Shown: one piece after another, positions 10,701 through 20,108 of the stretch
Layout: each line of letters starts with the position of its first letter
Position numbering within the stretch: position 1 is the stretch's first letter
Assembly (NCBI GenBank): GCA_949358305.1
Contig: OX442314.1
Location: 48,988,581-49,052,580 of the forward strand
Source of the DNA: Strigamia acuminata
Taxonomy: Eukaryota; Arthropoda; Chilopoda; Geophilomorpha; Linotaeniidae
Direction: 5' to 3'
Length of the DNA: 64,000 nt
The notes under the pieces: generated by a model
What the model was told of the DNA's origin: nothing
Databases searched by the model: none
The model's input: only the letters and a program-made list of their open reading frames with translations
Translations under genes and position numbers: made by a program

Positions 10701-11032
10701 AATTGCGAATATCCGAGGCCACGAGAACCATGCTGATCTACAGCAACACCTTGAGCCATGACGCTCTCAAATGGCTGGAAAATGCGGTCCGGGAACCAAA
10801 AAGGGTGACCCAGCATCGAAGAGTGATTGCTGTCCGCAAGGCACCAACCGGCACACGAGAGACATACGATATGGACTATGCAAGAGTGTTCCCGACGACA
10901 ACGGACATTACTGAAGTTTGGCTCCATGTCAATAATGGAGCAGCGTCGGGTCCAACTCGAGGAATGCCCCGATTTTCAGTGTCTGAGAGTGAGGTACCAG
11001 TCCTGGACCCCACGGCTCAATACGAGGACTAG
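7781..11032 (+). CDS. ORF3 of element A: large RS-domain protein of unknown function
   Basis: A 1083-codon ORF in the env position, with ATG 12 nt after a probable splice acceptor and a TAG stop 24 nt before the 3' PPT. I recognise no named family. Residues ~1-210 are mixed helical-looking sequence with basic patches (RGRIHRKLRRIFERRGYK). Residues ~210-440 are a long Arg/Ser/Glu/Lys tract with many SR, RS and SPER/TPPK patterns, like an RS domain of splicing factors. Residues ~500-600 are Pro/Thr-rich with repeated TP and SP. Residues ~690-870 look folded and gag-like in composition (WEMFLRFPLC, IGNWTSILRDPPAVRAQL); the end is basic. There is no signal peptide or membrane segment, so it is not a classical envelope protein. 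RS domains suggest nuclear RNA handling (inference). Confidence 0.8.
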   Translation: MESWDALPKNARVPRTFYRGRIHRKLRRIFERRGYKPANVRQFISLAMQRRWGTLKRLFKGFKTCFHEMLRLISILTDTHGPIWNELIGEDFPMTPEEAEDYVIYCDPATNRIQFARQVMNRLQEGMADVAAEYLEKKAKWQAEQALLDEPDLETVPPYYVDSQYKMHQLTMAGVLGVHITPVSKEKPELRDDFGPLYYVKRQRLEKEEKERRDKRSQADREPSPERRRKTPPQTTRKEEYSSRRPRSMVQREKTPPKRSERSTTSTRHPRSRSASRSQQKSELSPKPHHSSRSHHSRDRNYDEFRSEQHELARKGKEARTRGALRYRGSDRRKKETPPKQSMSRNRSRETRLLERDERMRQETREHRSHSSERRKVKYVSSSRRRESRSPELSPINKKRQLKENRRQTSDSSTEKRSHSKSRPVSSHRYSKMRPKRTVTQDDDDILRIQVKESSDSYYSASENEYVLVDEVREISLECQERMRISEEETKETQLSQEITSAITYELEETEKSPTGPRTPQATPPRSPVIGTHTPITWTPRSVPPTPTPRRSPPETYSFVDLPTLDEALAIKHAQIEKGVKERKTKPRILRPRGRSSIIRGGQDPRRPAKPQKEVRRESVLRPQAEVEIRVDESQKAKDPRTAKPREQQGVNPHTLPFTEQIPEVNITLPVPNLATAPYSNNPAMQPEEGFDKDYRPLWEMFLRFPLCHQGLLKANLDEYQNAQIHEAINDLRRRAREFVQQAVELQTREWLGQFQPLLDAAFYRIMFPGVFPSVETTFIATTFLWTAALGIPNEMIGNWTSILRDPPAVRAQLMRDVLGNGETPDQCAMRLRAEWVQHYQNVMAQQKFRTFVEQKQKEWTPMEPPAPTIEDTPTILMATTPVMMSNVHSTRTKPAATYTPMAYQLAMNRSARNSESEACGGETDQSRREGIESSAKESDVSRRGLANIDKTPKPGARRSKNQDFGKIRYLYPKLRISEATRTMLIYSNTLSHDALKWLENAVREPKRVTQHRRVIAVRKAPTGTRETYDMDYARVFPTTTDITEVWLHVNNGAASGPTRGMPRFSVSESEVPVLDPTAQYED

Positions 11033-11056
11033 GAGTAAAGGAAGAATCGGGGATCC

Positions 11057-11075
11057 TTCCTAAAAAGGGGGGAGG
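11057..11075 (+). promoter_or_regulatory. 3' polypurine tract of element A
   Basis: The purine run AAAAAGGGGGGAGG directly precedes the TGTAGTGACC start of the LTR, the usual position of the plus-strand primer in LTR retrotransposons. The same tract occurs at 6907-6924. Confidence 0.8.
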
Positions 11076-12048
11076 TGTAGTGACCCTAGTGGTCACTAGT
11101 GAAGTGTCAGAAAAAGTCTGAAAAATAATATTTTAGTTTATTACATTTTAGTTTGAGTTTTTTATGCTTCCTGTCTACAGGCTAGAAAGAGGAGCAGAGT
11201 GGGAGGAAATGTGGGTGGTTGCCAGGGTAACCAGCCCACAAGCCTCCAAACAGGAAATGAGTCCTGAGAGGAGTGGGAACTCCTCAGTATGATCACAAAC
11301 TTTGCCAGAGAAACAACACAAAAACCAACCAGTCAAAACTAGTATTTTTGTGAAAACCTCCGTGAAGTTTCATACTCATAATCTTGCTGTGAAGAATCCA
11401 GCTAGATTCATCTTGTGCCACCACAACTAGTGACACGGGAAGCCACGCTCTTGCTGAGAGGGATCCAGCTAGAGTCCATTCTTGCAATTGTACGAATACA
11501 ATTGTGAGATTTCATCTTGTCTCAACGACATTGTTGAGAAGAGATTGTTGTGCGAAAGAGTCGCAGTTTCGCCGCCACGACGACGGAGTTGCGAGTACGA
11601 GAGTTTGAAGTATCGGAAAGAGTCCGGTTGATTCAACGATTCAGCGGGGAGCCGAGTCGTACCGGAAGATTCGAGGAGATCGAAGTACGGAAACGAGTCC
11701 GTTTTCACCGAGGAGCGACGCCGAGTAGAAAATCGAGACGAGCGTCGAAGACAGAGCCGTAGAAGCGCGACGAAAACGAGCCGTTATCGTCGCCGGAGCG
11801 TTGGAATCGTCAAAATAACGTTTCCACATCGATTTGAAGTTAATTCATCATTTCATCTATTATTTCTTTTCTCATTTAATTTAACTGTATAATTTCTATC
11901 ATTGTAATTCTTCTCAAGTTATTCTAAGTCAGAATAAACCATTTTGTGAGTTTAATATTAGAGAGTAGTTTTTATGATAAGTCTTGTCTAAGCATCAATA
12001 AGTCTAGAATTATTATTATTTATTTAATAATAATTTGGGCTCATTACA
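11076..12048 (+). repeat. 3' LTR of element A
   Basis: The start TGTAGTGA follows the PPT directly. The proposed end TCATTACA (12041-12048) is its imperfect inverse, as LTR ends usually are, giving 973 bp. An AATAAA signal lies at 11933-11938, about 110 nt before the end. No second copy is in the window, so the right boundary rests on the terminal inverted bases and the polyadenylation signal only. Confidence 0.62.
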
Positions 12049-13745
12049 ACGTGATCCAAGGATTTCATTCTGTTGCTTAGCAACCAGGACAAGTGTCGTA
12101 CAGGAAAACCAATTAGTTAATTGTGTTATGTGTTTCTGAAAGAAAAGATGTGATTAATTTTGAATAAAATTAATAAAGCACGTATTGGATTAAAATAATT
12201 AAATAAAAAATCTGGGTGAACATCTTAAGTTAAGAAATAATTTTTCTAATGACAAATATAGAGTTTCCTACTCTTATGTTTGCCACCGGGGGATGTGTGA
12301 CGGTTATAAAACCGTATATTTCCAGGTTTATCGCCAGATGGCGCTATTTGACTAAAAAGCGGGTAATTCGATTGAATTACCAGAATTGTAATTAATTGTT
12401 AATATGACGTGAATAGTTATTTAGATATTTATTAAACCTTGTTAAAGTATTATTTACTTAAACAATTGATTCTGCCGAATCAATGTTATACGTTAAATTT
12501 ACATGCTGAAGAGAACCAATCGGACTCTTTCGGACCGAGTCCTCTACTAGGTCCGGACTAAAATGACCTACGAATCCGTGGATTCTGATGTCTGATTGGC
12601 TACCGCTAATCCTTCTGTTCTAACGAACTATATAAGCTCTGGTTTGCTACCAGACCTAGGCTTGCTCTGAATAATGTTTGTATGTATTGTTAGTTATCGT
12701 TTGATCTCTCTCTTTCTTATCGAAACATCAGGCCCCCTCGACTCTCAACCTAATGGTTATTGTCGTTGTAGCGTCTTTTCGGGAAGACTAACTCCGGTAA
12801 ACAAATGGTCCCATAGCGTTAGCTTGCTATCTTAAAAGATAGCGAGATTTCGTACGGTGACATAGTATATCGTGTCTACACCGTAGACCTTGCCAGTTGT
12901 AAGTGGGTTCCTCAACTCAACTGGCCCCATTGTGGTAAGGATGGTTGTTGTAGACAATCATGTACCGCAATCTGATCGCCGGCAGTCCCACTGCGCGTAA
13001 TCTCTCAGGTCCCCGTCTTTCTGTGGCTGGTCCTTCCGTACATTAAAGGTCGGTAAAGGGCTAGTATAATGTAGTTGCTCCGGGTTGGTAGCCCATGAAC
13101 GGTATACAAAATACCGTGCTAAACAAACTATGGATATGCTTTTTCTCATTAGTTTTTGATATATTTTGCTACTGAAGCATTGTCTAATGCTTACATTTCA
13201 TCATCCTGTTTGGTCTATTTTTTGGTCTATTTAAAATTGGCATTTTACGTTTCTTTTTCAGCCCGCTAGACGGCGCCGTTTGAAATTTTATCTTTGGATT
13301 TGGATTTGAATTTCCGTTTCTCATTTATTTTCGGTGTTAACATCGCGTCTCAAGCAGTTAGGAAGGAGAAATGCATCTAATTTTTTCATTTCGCAGACAA
13401 GTGAGCTGGAATTCCAAATTCGAGTTGGTTTATTTCATTGGCTTATTATCCAATAATTCCTGTACAGATTCCAACAATGTTCAGTTGTTCTCAATTAATA
13501 GGCCTGCACTCAATGTCCGAGTGTAGCATTTACCAAAAGTGACTTTGAATGACAAATGAATATGAAAAGCGAGTTGTTGGCCATTGCTTGGAATGTGGGC
13601 TACCGGTAGCTCAAATGCCCACAACATTTTTCGATGTAAAAATTGATAAAATACAGACTGGGGTAGTTCAATTTAATTTAATGTTTAATTTTTAACCTAC
13701 CCCCTTTCTCAGTAAAAAAAAGAAAAGAAATTTTTATATATTATT
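12049..13745. other. spacer with LTR-like promoter remnant
   Basis: No long ORF. At 12289-12305 a run CCGGGGGA precedes TGTGTGACGG, which looks like a PPT-LTR junction; ACGGTTATAAAACCGT (12300-12315) is a perfect 6-bp hairpin. A TATA-like box (TATATAAG) lies near 12628. I find no second LTR, PBS or pol sequence, so this is at most a solo or broken LTR. The motif CGCCAGATGGCGCT is at 12332-12345. Confidence 0.35.
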
Positions 13746-14535
13746 TGTGGTGACCCTGGTTTTAAGCCGCCTGAAACCATCGTCTCCACTTAAATAATTA
13801 TCTAATTATTTATTTAATATGGCACACACCAAAAAGTGTGACTTGGGAGCGGAAATCCCCCAGGCACACTTTACCCTCTTTTGGGCCAAAACATTACATC
13901 AGAGTGATGATGATGATGTAATACATCCTGTATTACACCAGAATCAGCACTCTACGCATATTTTGTGCGCAGGACCAGAGAGTGCATAAAAGCCCCAAAA
14001 TTTGGCGCGCTTACTCACTCTCGACCACATCACCAACAAGAACACAACATCACTGCTATGAAAAGAACCAAAAACCCGTAATTCAAGTATTGATAGTGTT
14101 AGTTTGGTGAGTTGAGATTCATATTGCTGTTTCCACTGTATTATCGGTGGAACCAGCTCTATTTGCGCTTTCGCACAGTCGGTTACCCGCACTTACACAA
14201 ATCTCGGGTAACGCCCGAGAAAACCGCTCACTGTCGGTTATTGTGAGTGTCGTTGACTTGTTCCGAGACTCATCGTTGCTGGCACAGCACCCACGCTTGT
14301 TCGTGAACCATCGTGGACAATTGTAGACCACCTGCGAGCTTTTCTCCGGAGTCTACAGTATACACCATCGTACGAACGGTGAAATTTGTCCCGGCAAGTT
14401 CATCTCGCCATTTTTGGTGTACGTGACAAACTCCGTTTGTTACGCGCCAAAATAAAGCCTTTGTTCAGCGAGAGCATTGTCGCTCTTGTCAGATTTCATC
14501 TTTCCTTTCTTTCTATAATTATTATCAGTATTACA
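13746..14535 (+). repeat. probable solo LTR, start related to element A
   Basis: It begins TGTGGTGACCCTGG, close to the TGTAGTGACCCTAG start of LTR A. It has a TATA-like CATAAAAG near 13984, an AATAAA near 14450 and a plausible end TATTACA at 14535. There is no coding sequence beside it. Flanks are TTATT on the left and TTTAT on the right, so a clean target duplication is not seen and the right end is uncertain by tens of bases. Confidence 0.45.
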
Positions 14536-14756
14536 TTTATTGTAATTCCACGAATAAAGTTTATTTGTATTTTATTTCAATTCAAACAGCAGTTTTCATT
14601 TCATTAAAATTACCCCTAGACACTATTTTACAGCCAGCCGAGTATAAGGCCTATAAACGGCATCTCAATTGCGGATTGACCAGTAAAGGTAAGTATTTAC
14701 AGGTCAAATACCTGCAGTCGCAACATATTGCATACAATTTTAAACAATTTTACATA

Positions 14757-14828
14757 TAATTGTATATAATTTTGCATACAATTGTATATAATTTTGCATA
14801 CAATTGTATATAATTTTGCATACAATTT
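14757..14828. repeat. 22-bp tandem repeat, about 3 copies
   Basis: The unit ATTGTATATAATTTTGCATA(CA) repeats three times with almost no change. It is an AT-rich microsatellite-like tract with no coding content, just downstream of the hAT fragment on its strand. Confidence 0.85.
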
Positions 14829-14858
14829 TACGTGAAAGTTTGGAAAAAAAAGCTTGTT

Positions 14859-15116
14859 CTATTTACTCGTATGTGATGGGTGCGCTTGTTCGTAGTTACT
14901 TTTGATGATAGCAATAAAGTCCGGTTCAATTTTTGCTATTTTAAGGCTCAAGGAGTTTGACAATTGCAGTTTGTTGCAATATTTCGTTTTAATTCCTACC
15001 ATTGCCGAGAATCCAACTTCACACGAGTATGAAGATGAGAAAGGGAGCAATGTCTTCAAAGCTTCAGTAGAAAGAATTGGACAAGTTTCTTGAACAGACA
15101 GCCAGAATTGTATCAA
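14859..15116 (-). pseudogene. hAT transposase C-terminal fragment (ZBED5-like)
   Basis: About 85 codons contain FWLSVQETCPILSTEALKTL, then PFSSSYSCEVGFSAM and LQLSNSL-SLKIAKIEPDF. This matches the C-terminal dimerisation region of hAT transposases and of domesticated ZBED5/SCAND3-like proteins, which have FW...YP.L...AL..LLPF.TTYLCE.GFSA...KTK.RN.L. I see no BED zinc finger or DDE catalytic core upstream (15117-15700 is AT-rich), so this is a decayed remnant rather than an active transposase. Confidence 0.75.
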
Positions 15117-15727
15117 TTAGTTACAATTAAAATTCTGTTTTTCCAATGAACTTTTAGATGTCCTGAAAATATTTTTATGTACAAAGCATTGAAGGACGAA
15201 CTCCCGACGTGATAGGAAATGGACATTGGTCAAAGGCGAGGTGAAAGGAATAAAATCTAAAAAAAAAACGTTATTTTGTCGTTTGAATTTGTAATTTATT
15301 TCAACAACTCGAGTTAATTCAAGTTTGTTTTTTATTCCTCTGCTTTTTATTTTGATTAACAGTTGTTGCGTAAAATCAATTTGAGAGAACACGTTTAGGT
15401 TATTACAACCTCTTTTCTCAAGTTTTTATCTTTTACAGGGCTTCTTTAACCAGGAAACCTGGTTGCAAAATGTGTTTGGTCAAAAACAGGAAAAATAACA
15501 CTATCTGCATTCAAAAATTAAAATATTTGTGTTTTACTTTAATTTTCAAACAAAAATGACATTTCCTGTCCTATTTATTATTTAAACTATATTAATTATT
15601 TATTATTTAAACTATATTAATTATTTATTTATAGTTATAATTATATATTTATTATATATTTATTATAATTATTATAATAAATCAATATTTAAACCTAAAA
15701 ACACTTAAACTAAAACTTTTTTTTTAA
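15117..15727. other. AT-rich spacer
   Basis: Mostly low-complexity TTTATTA/TATTTAT sequence, with strings of ATTAATTATTTATTATTTAAAC at 15580-15680. No supported gene; it may hold decayed upstream parts of the hAT copy. Confidence 0.6.
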
Positions 15728-15970
15728 ATTTTTGAATGCACCTAGAGATAAATTCATATTTGATATTATAATTTCAATCTATCGTCAGTTTGCTCTTTTG
15801 GAATAATTACAACCAGTATATTCGGAAATAGAAGTATAAAAATCCACGTTATTATTCTTTTTTAAAAAACGGCATTAGTCTTATTAATATTGCTGCGAAT
15901 TTAATCGTTCGACGGAAAAAGATTCTAAAATTTCTGTGTAATCAAATGAAGACAATGTCTAAGACCAGCT

Positions 15971-17089
15971 TTAATCCACTCTTTGTGAATTTGGTCTTTT
16001 ATAAAAACTACGAATCACCGTATACACACTTTCGATTTTCTTAATTTCATCGTATCGATTTTGATCGATCGATGTTCTCTCGACATTTGACAGCGAAGAG
16101 TCGTTCAAGTCGCTGTAAAACTCGTAGAAAGACAACATCTCGCCCTTGTCGTTCACCATTTTATCAATTAACAAACGCAGCGGCGTAGTAACAATATCTA
16201 AATTCCTACAATGAATACTGTACAGCTCGTTGCTAGTCATTTCAAATTCCCACCATAACTTTCCTCGTGCTCTATTCCATTTGGCTTGCAACGATAAAAT
16301 GTTGGCGCCCCATTTCCCGCTCAGCCAGTGGAAGCGCTCATCAATCGTCGACTGCTGGACCCCCATTTCATTCTGGAGCTGCTCTTTCCTCATTTCGTAG
16401 TCGTACGTCACTTGGTTCTTTACACTCTCCAAATACCACACGAATTTCCTTATTTCCTCGTCTAAATACTCCGTACAAGTGCGCATTTTCTTCGGGTTTT
16501 GCTCGTTACCGTCGGACAGCCGTCGCCTCTTCCCGCACGTTTCAACAGGAGCAACCGCAGTTCTCGTCGAACGGCTCGTGTGGCTCGTTAAATTAATATT
16601 CGGATCCGGGATGACTAAATTCTTCCATTTCTCGCGCACCATTTCATAGCGCTCGTCGTCGGTTTGGATGTTCCTCATCGGTTCCCATCCGGGATCATTG
16701 TTGTCTTTATTTTCGTTTTCGTCCGTGCTGATGTAGGGGAATTTGATGACGCTACTCGTCGATTCGGACGGTTCGCCTTCCATGCTGGCGTCGATCCAGG
16801 TGTCATCCACGCTCTCGAATAGAATGTTATTTGCATCTAGCGCTTGTGCGTACAAAGGATCAAACATGTTGAAAATATCTTTCATGGATTTTCCAGCTGG
16901 AGTCGAACATTCGTGTTTAGGTTCGTGTGGTTCGTGTTCGTTTTTTTCGGCCTTTACAGACTTTCCAGCACATTCTATTACGTCGTCGTCAGCCTCGTTC
17001 CACGATATATTTGGCAAGCGAATAAACCCGTTCTTTTTTATCTGTTCCAAACAAAATCGGAGTTTGTCATCGTACGGTTCTTCATTCAA
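15971..17089 (-). CDS. tandem gene copy 1, unknown nuclear-type protein
   Basis: A 372-codon ORF (first Met MNEEPYDDK). I recognise no family. Visible features: an acidic, Ser/Asp/Glu-rich first half, a likely bipartite nuclear signal (KRRRLSD...PKKMR) near residues 185-205, then a charged helical second half with a Trp-rich stretch (KWNRARGKLWWEFEM). The ORF is open upstream of the Met to a good 3' splice site (TTTCACAG, about 17143-17150 on the minus strand), so it may be an internal or terminal exon whose real start is upstream. Copy 1 differs from the others at several sites (AGKSMKD; ILFESVDDTWIDAS). No membrane segment or signal peptide is seen. A nuclear role is inference from the basic motif only. 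Confidence 0.65.
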   Translation of the reverse strand: MNEEPYDDKLRFCLEQIKKNGFIRLPNISWNEADDDVIECAGKSVKAEKNEHEPHEPKHECSTPAGKSMKDIFNMFDPLYAQALDANNILFESVDDTWIDASMEGEPSESTSSVIKFPYISTDENENKDNNDPGWEPMRNIQTDDERYEMVREKWKNLVIPDPNINLTSHTSRSTRTAVAPVETCGKRRRLSDGNEQNPKKMRTCTEYLDEEIRKFVWYLESVKNQVTYDYEMRKEQLQNEMGVQQSTIDERFHWLSGKWGANILSLQAKWNRARGKLWWEFEMTSNELYSIHCRNLDIVTTPLRLLIDKMVNDKGEMLSFYEFYSDLNDSSLSNVERTSIDQNRYDEIKKIESVYTVIRSFYKRPNSQRVD

Positions 17090-17160
17090 CGGAGTCTCGT
17101 CGTCGTTTTGTTTGATTTCGGCATTTCGGAGAATTCTTTGCTGTGAAACGATGAGAGTCG

Positions 17161-17162
17161 GA

Positions 17163-17213
<51 letters not shown>
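17161..17213. repeat. GAAA microsatellite, unit 1
   Basis: About 13 perfect GAAA/AAAG repeats just upstream of the copy-1 gene exon. The same tract recurs in units 2 (21300-21343) and 3 (25047-25092) with different lengths, and is missing from unit 4, whose upstream sequence is different. Confidence 0.95.
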
Positions 17214-17214
<1 letters not shown>

Positions 17215-17321
17215 CAATTAAACGCCCCGGCGTTTATTCGAGGAGGCAGTAGGGCAACCTAACATTGTCTTGCATTATTTAATGTAACCTAAAATGAGTT
17301 CGTTAGTTGTCAAGTGATATT

Positions 17322-18420
17322 TGAGTGACAAAATGCATCACTTTCACGAGAAAAAAAAAAAAAAGTGTTTTCAAGTGAAATTCAAGTGGAAAAATGCATT
17401 TTCTCGAGAAAAATTAGTTTTTACGTCAAGTTCACGAGAAAGAAATGTGTTTCTGTGTATAAAAATGCATTTTGACGAGATAAACTGAAAAAAAAATGTA
17501 TTTTCAAGTGAAAAAATGAAAAGAAAATGCATTTTCAACTGAGAAAATGTGTTTTTAAGTGAAAAAATGGGAAAAAAAAATGCATTTTCAACTGAGAAAA
17601 TGTATTTTCAAGTGAAAAAATGAAAAAAAAATGCATTTTCAACTGAGAAAATGTGTTTTTAAGTGAAAAAATGGGAAAAAAAAATGCATTTTCAACTGAG
17701 AAAATGTACTTTCAAGTGAAAAAATGAAAAAAAAATGCATTTTCAAATGAGAAAATGAAAAAAAAATGCATTTTCAACTGAGAAAATGTGTTTTTAAGTG
17801 AAAAAATGAAAAAAAAATGCATTTTCAACTGAGAAAATGTGTTTTTAAGTGAAAAAATGGAAAAAAAATGCATTTTCAACTGAGAAAATGTATTTTCAAG
17901 TGAAAAAATGAAAAAAAAATGCATTTTCAAATGAGAAAATGAAAAAAAAATGCATTTTCAATTGAGAAAATGTGTTTTTAAGTGAAAAAATGAAAAAAAA
18001 ATGCATTTTCAACTGAGAAAATGTGTTTTTAAGTGAAAAAATGGAAAAAAAATGCATTTTCAACTGAGAAAATGTGTTTTTAAGTGAAAAAATGAAAAAA
18101 AAATGCATTTTCAACTGAGAAAATGTATTTTCAAGTGAAAAAATGAAATAAAATGCATTTTCAACTGAAGAAATGTGTTTTTACGAGAAAAAAAATGAAT
18201 TTTCACGAGAAAAAAAGAAAAAAAATGCATTTTCAACTGAAAAAAAATGTGTTTTCAAGTGATAAAATCCATTGTCTTGAGAAAAATGAGTTTTTACGTG
18301 AAATTCCAGCGAATAAAATGCATTTTCAAGAGAATTTCATGTGAAAGAATGCATTTTCAAGTGAAAGAATGCATTTTCAAGTGGGAAAATTGCATTATAA
18401 TCCAGTGAAAAATTGCATTT
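17322..18420. repeat. palindromic minisatellite, unit 1
   Basis: Dozens of copies of an A-rich motif built around AAAATGCATTTTC, alternating with GTGAAAAAATG and ACTGAGAAAATGTGTTTTTA, in a roughly 50-60 bp higher-order period. The ATGCAT core makes each motif self-complementary. Short ORFs across it are repeat artefacts. Confidence 0.93.
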
Positions 18421-18944
18421 TTCTTAAAGGTTTCTTAAACGATATATTAAGTGAAGTAAATATTAGGTTAAGGAAACCTAGGTTAGGTTTAGAAAAGGTT
18501 AATTAATCGGTTTTTAAGGAATTTAATATTAGGCTTAAAAAATATACACTGGTATGTGATGGCCACGTTGTACGATGAGTTTAAGCTACTCGTTTATTTG
18601 TGTGCTGGATCATTCTAGACCGTTCGAGATATTTCTACACTAATCTGCTCGATTTGATGACTTTTTGCACGAGAATTCATTCATTCATTTCGCTCGCTCG
18701 CTCGCGCGATGATTTAGCCACGACATGACATGACACGACACGACACGACACGTTAAATTCGTTTAATCCCGTTGTCCGTTTTCCGTTTTCGATCGGTGAG
18801 TGAGTTATTTTCAAATAACATAACACGTAGAACATGGATGAAATGAATTGAAACATCGAATTTTATTTCATTGCTTAATACTACCTTGTTACATCCGATC
18901 GATCCATCGAGTTCAATAATAACACACGATAGACAAAGCAAATA

Positions 18945-19371
18945 CCGTATTACCCCGCTTATTGCGGCATGCCGTTGGTCATGGGTTTATGACCATTTTA
19001 AAATTGAGCCAAAAAAGTCTATACCGGCATGCCGGTATAGAGTGAAAAGTGCCGGTACAAGTGAAACAATTGCTTTTTTGTTTTTTGTTGAAAAGAGGCC
19101 AGATGAATAATTATGTTAAAATTTGGGCCTAAAGTTTAAGTTTTCTTGGTATTCTGAAGATTAGAACTAGATTTTAGGGACAATTGATCGAAATTTAGGC
19201 CCATTTCCTATATATTGGACAATTAAACGTGCATTTTAAGCATGTTTTGGGCTAGAAAGTAAAAAAAAAATTGTACTCACTTACACCGGCGTGCCATTAA
19301 AAACGGGGTTTATCGGCATGCCAGTAATACTCGCGCTATACCAACATGCGGCAATAAGCGGGGTAATACGG
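18945..19371. mobile_element. 427-bp MITE with TA target duplication
   Basis: Present only in unit 1. Units 2 and 3 show the empty site AAATAATTATCC, while here TA is duplicated (18943-18944 and 19372-19373). The ends are inverted repeats, CCGTATTACCCCGCTTATTG in both orientations, matching over about 26 of 27 bases. There is no coding capacity. TA duplication suggests a Tc1/mariner/pogo-type transposase in trans (inference). Confidence 0.93.
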
Positions 19372-19529
19372 TAATTATCCGAGTTAGATTGGCTTCATAC
19401 CTATTGTTGCATCCGAGTTGAATAATAACCAAATAACCAAATAACCAAATAACCTCCAAATTAATTAATTAACATAGGCTTACAAAAACGAATTGTGACG
19501 TCACTAACTCTGCTCTTTATTACTCGCAG

Positions 19530-19643
19530 ATCAACAAATTTGACGAAGGAATTTGACAAAACTCGAAAGGAAGGAAGGATGGAATTAGAAAAAGGTGAAG
19601 GAACAATTAAGCCGTTTCAATGTACAGAATGCTGGAAATTAAC
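19530..19643 (+). other. exon-like piece with half a C2H2 finger, unit 1
   Basis: Flanked by a good acceptor (TTACTCGCAG) and donor (GTAAGTG). An ATG at 19579 opens a frame ending KPFQCTECWKLT, which looks like the first half of a C2H2 finger. Whether it is transcribed is unknown and no partner exon was found. It is repeated in units 2 and 3. Confidence 0.35.
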
Positions 19644-20108
19644 GTAAGTGGGTTGGTATTGTTGGATTTTGTGGTGGGTGGTCAACAATGCAGTGGCAGT
19701 GGGAGTTGGTTTGGACCATTTTCCACAATATTTGGCCCGAATTTTACTACATTTTGGGCCATTTTAGCCAATTGTCGTTACGTTTTGGAACATTTCAGTA
19801 ACATTTTGGATCATTTTTGGCCATTTTGCATCACATTACTTTTTTATTTACTTTTTGAATGCAGCTAGAGATAAATTCATGTTTGATATTTGAATATTTG
19901 ATATTATAATTTCAATCTATCGTCAGTTTGCTCTTTTGGAATAATTACAACCAGTATATTCGGAAATAGAAGTATAAAAATCCACGTTATTATTCTTTTT
20001 TAAAAAACGGCATTAGTCTTATTAATATTGGTGCGAATTTAATCGTTCGACGGAAAAAGATTCTTAAATTTGTGTGTAATCAAACGAAGACAATGTCTGA
20101 GACCAGCT

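Larger units (their letters stand above)
1..12048 (+). mobile_element. Ty3/gypsy-type LTR retrotransposon A (5' end outside window)
   Basis: Order seen: Gag (open from base 1), Pol with protease, RT, RNase H and integrase in that order, a third ORF in the env position, a purine tract at 11057-11075 and a 3' LTR at 11076-12048. Protease-RT-RNase H-integrase order defines the Ty3/gypsy superfamily. The 5' LTR and start of gag are left of the window, so LTR identity and target duplication cannot be judged. All three ORFs are long and free of stops, so the copy looks young. I could not assign a named clade; the third ORF is not a recognisable envelope protein. Confidence 0.9.

Noticed and set aside
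7781-11032. ORF3 as a retroviral-type envelope gene
   Set aside because: No signal peptide, transmembrane segment, furin site or fusion-peptide-like region; the middle is an RS domain.
12049-12066. Primer binding site after LTR A (ACGTGATCCAAGG), which would make 11076-12048 a 5' LTR
   Set aside because: It does not start with TGG, and the LTR follows pol, ORF3 and a PPT, so it is the 3' LTR.
16743-17252. Plus-strand ORFs of 100-170 codons opposite the tandem gene, repeated in each unit
   Set aside because: They are antisense shadows of the 372-codon gene; one runs into the GAAA microsatellite.
17712-18344. Short ORFs rich in FFFIFS, NTFSQLKMHF or KKCVFTRKKMNF
   Set aside because: They are translations of the A/T-rich satellite; the period, not selection, keeps them open.
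18456-18500. TTAGG-like words (AGGTTAAGG, GGTTAGGTTTAG), suggestive of arthropod telomere repeat
   Set aside because: Only a few imperfect words, not an array; no telomeric conclusion is possible.
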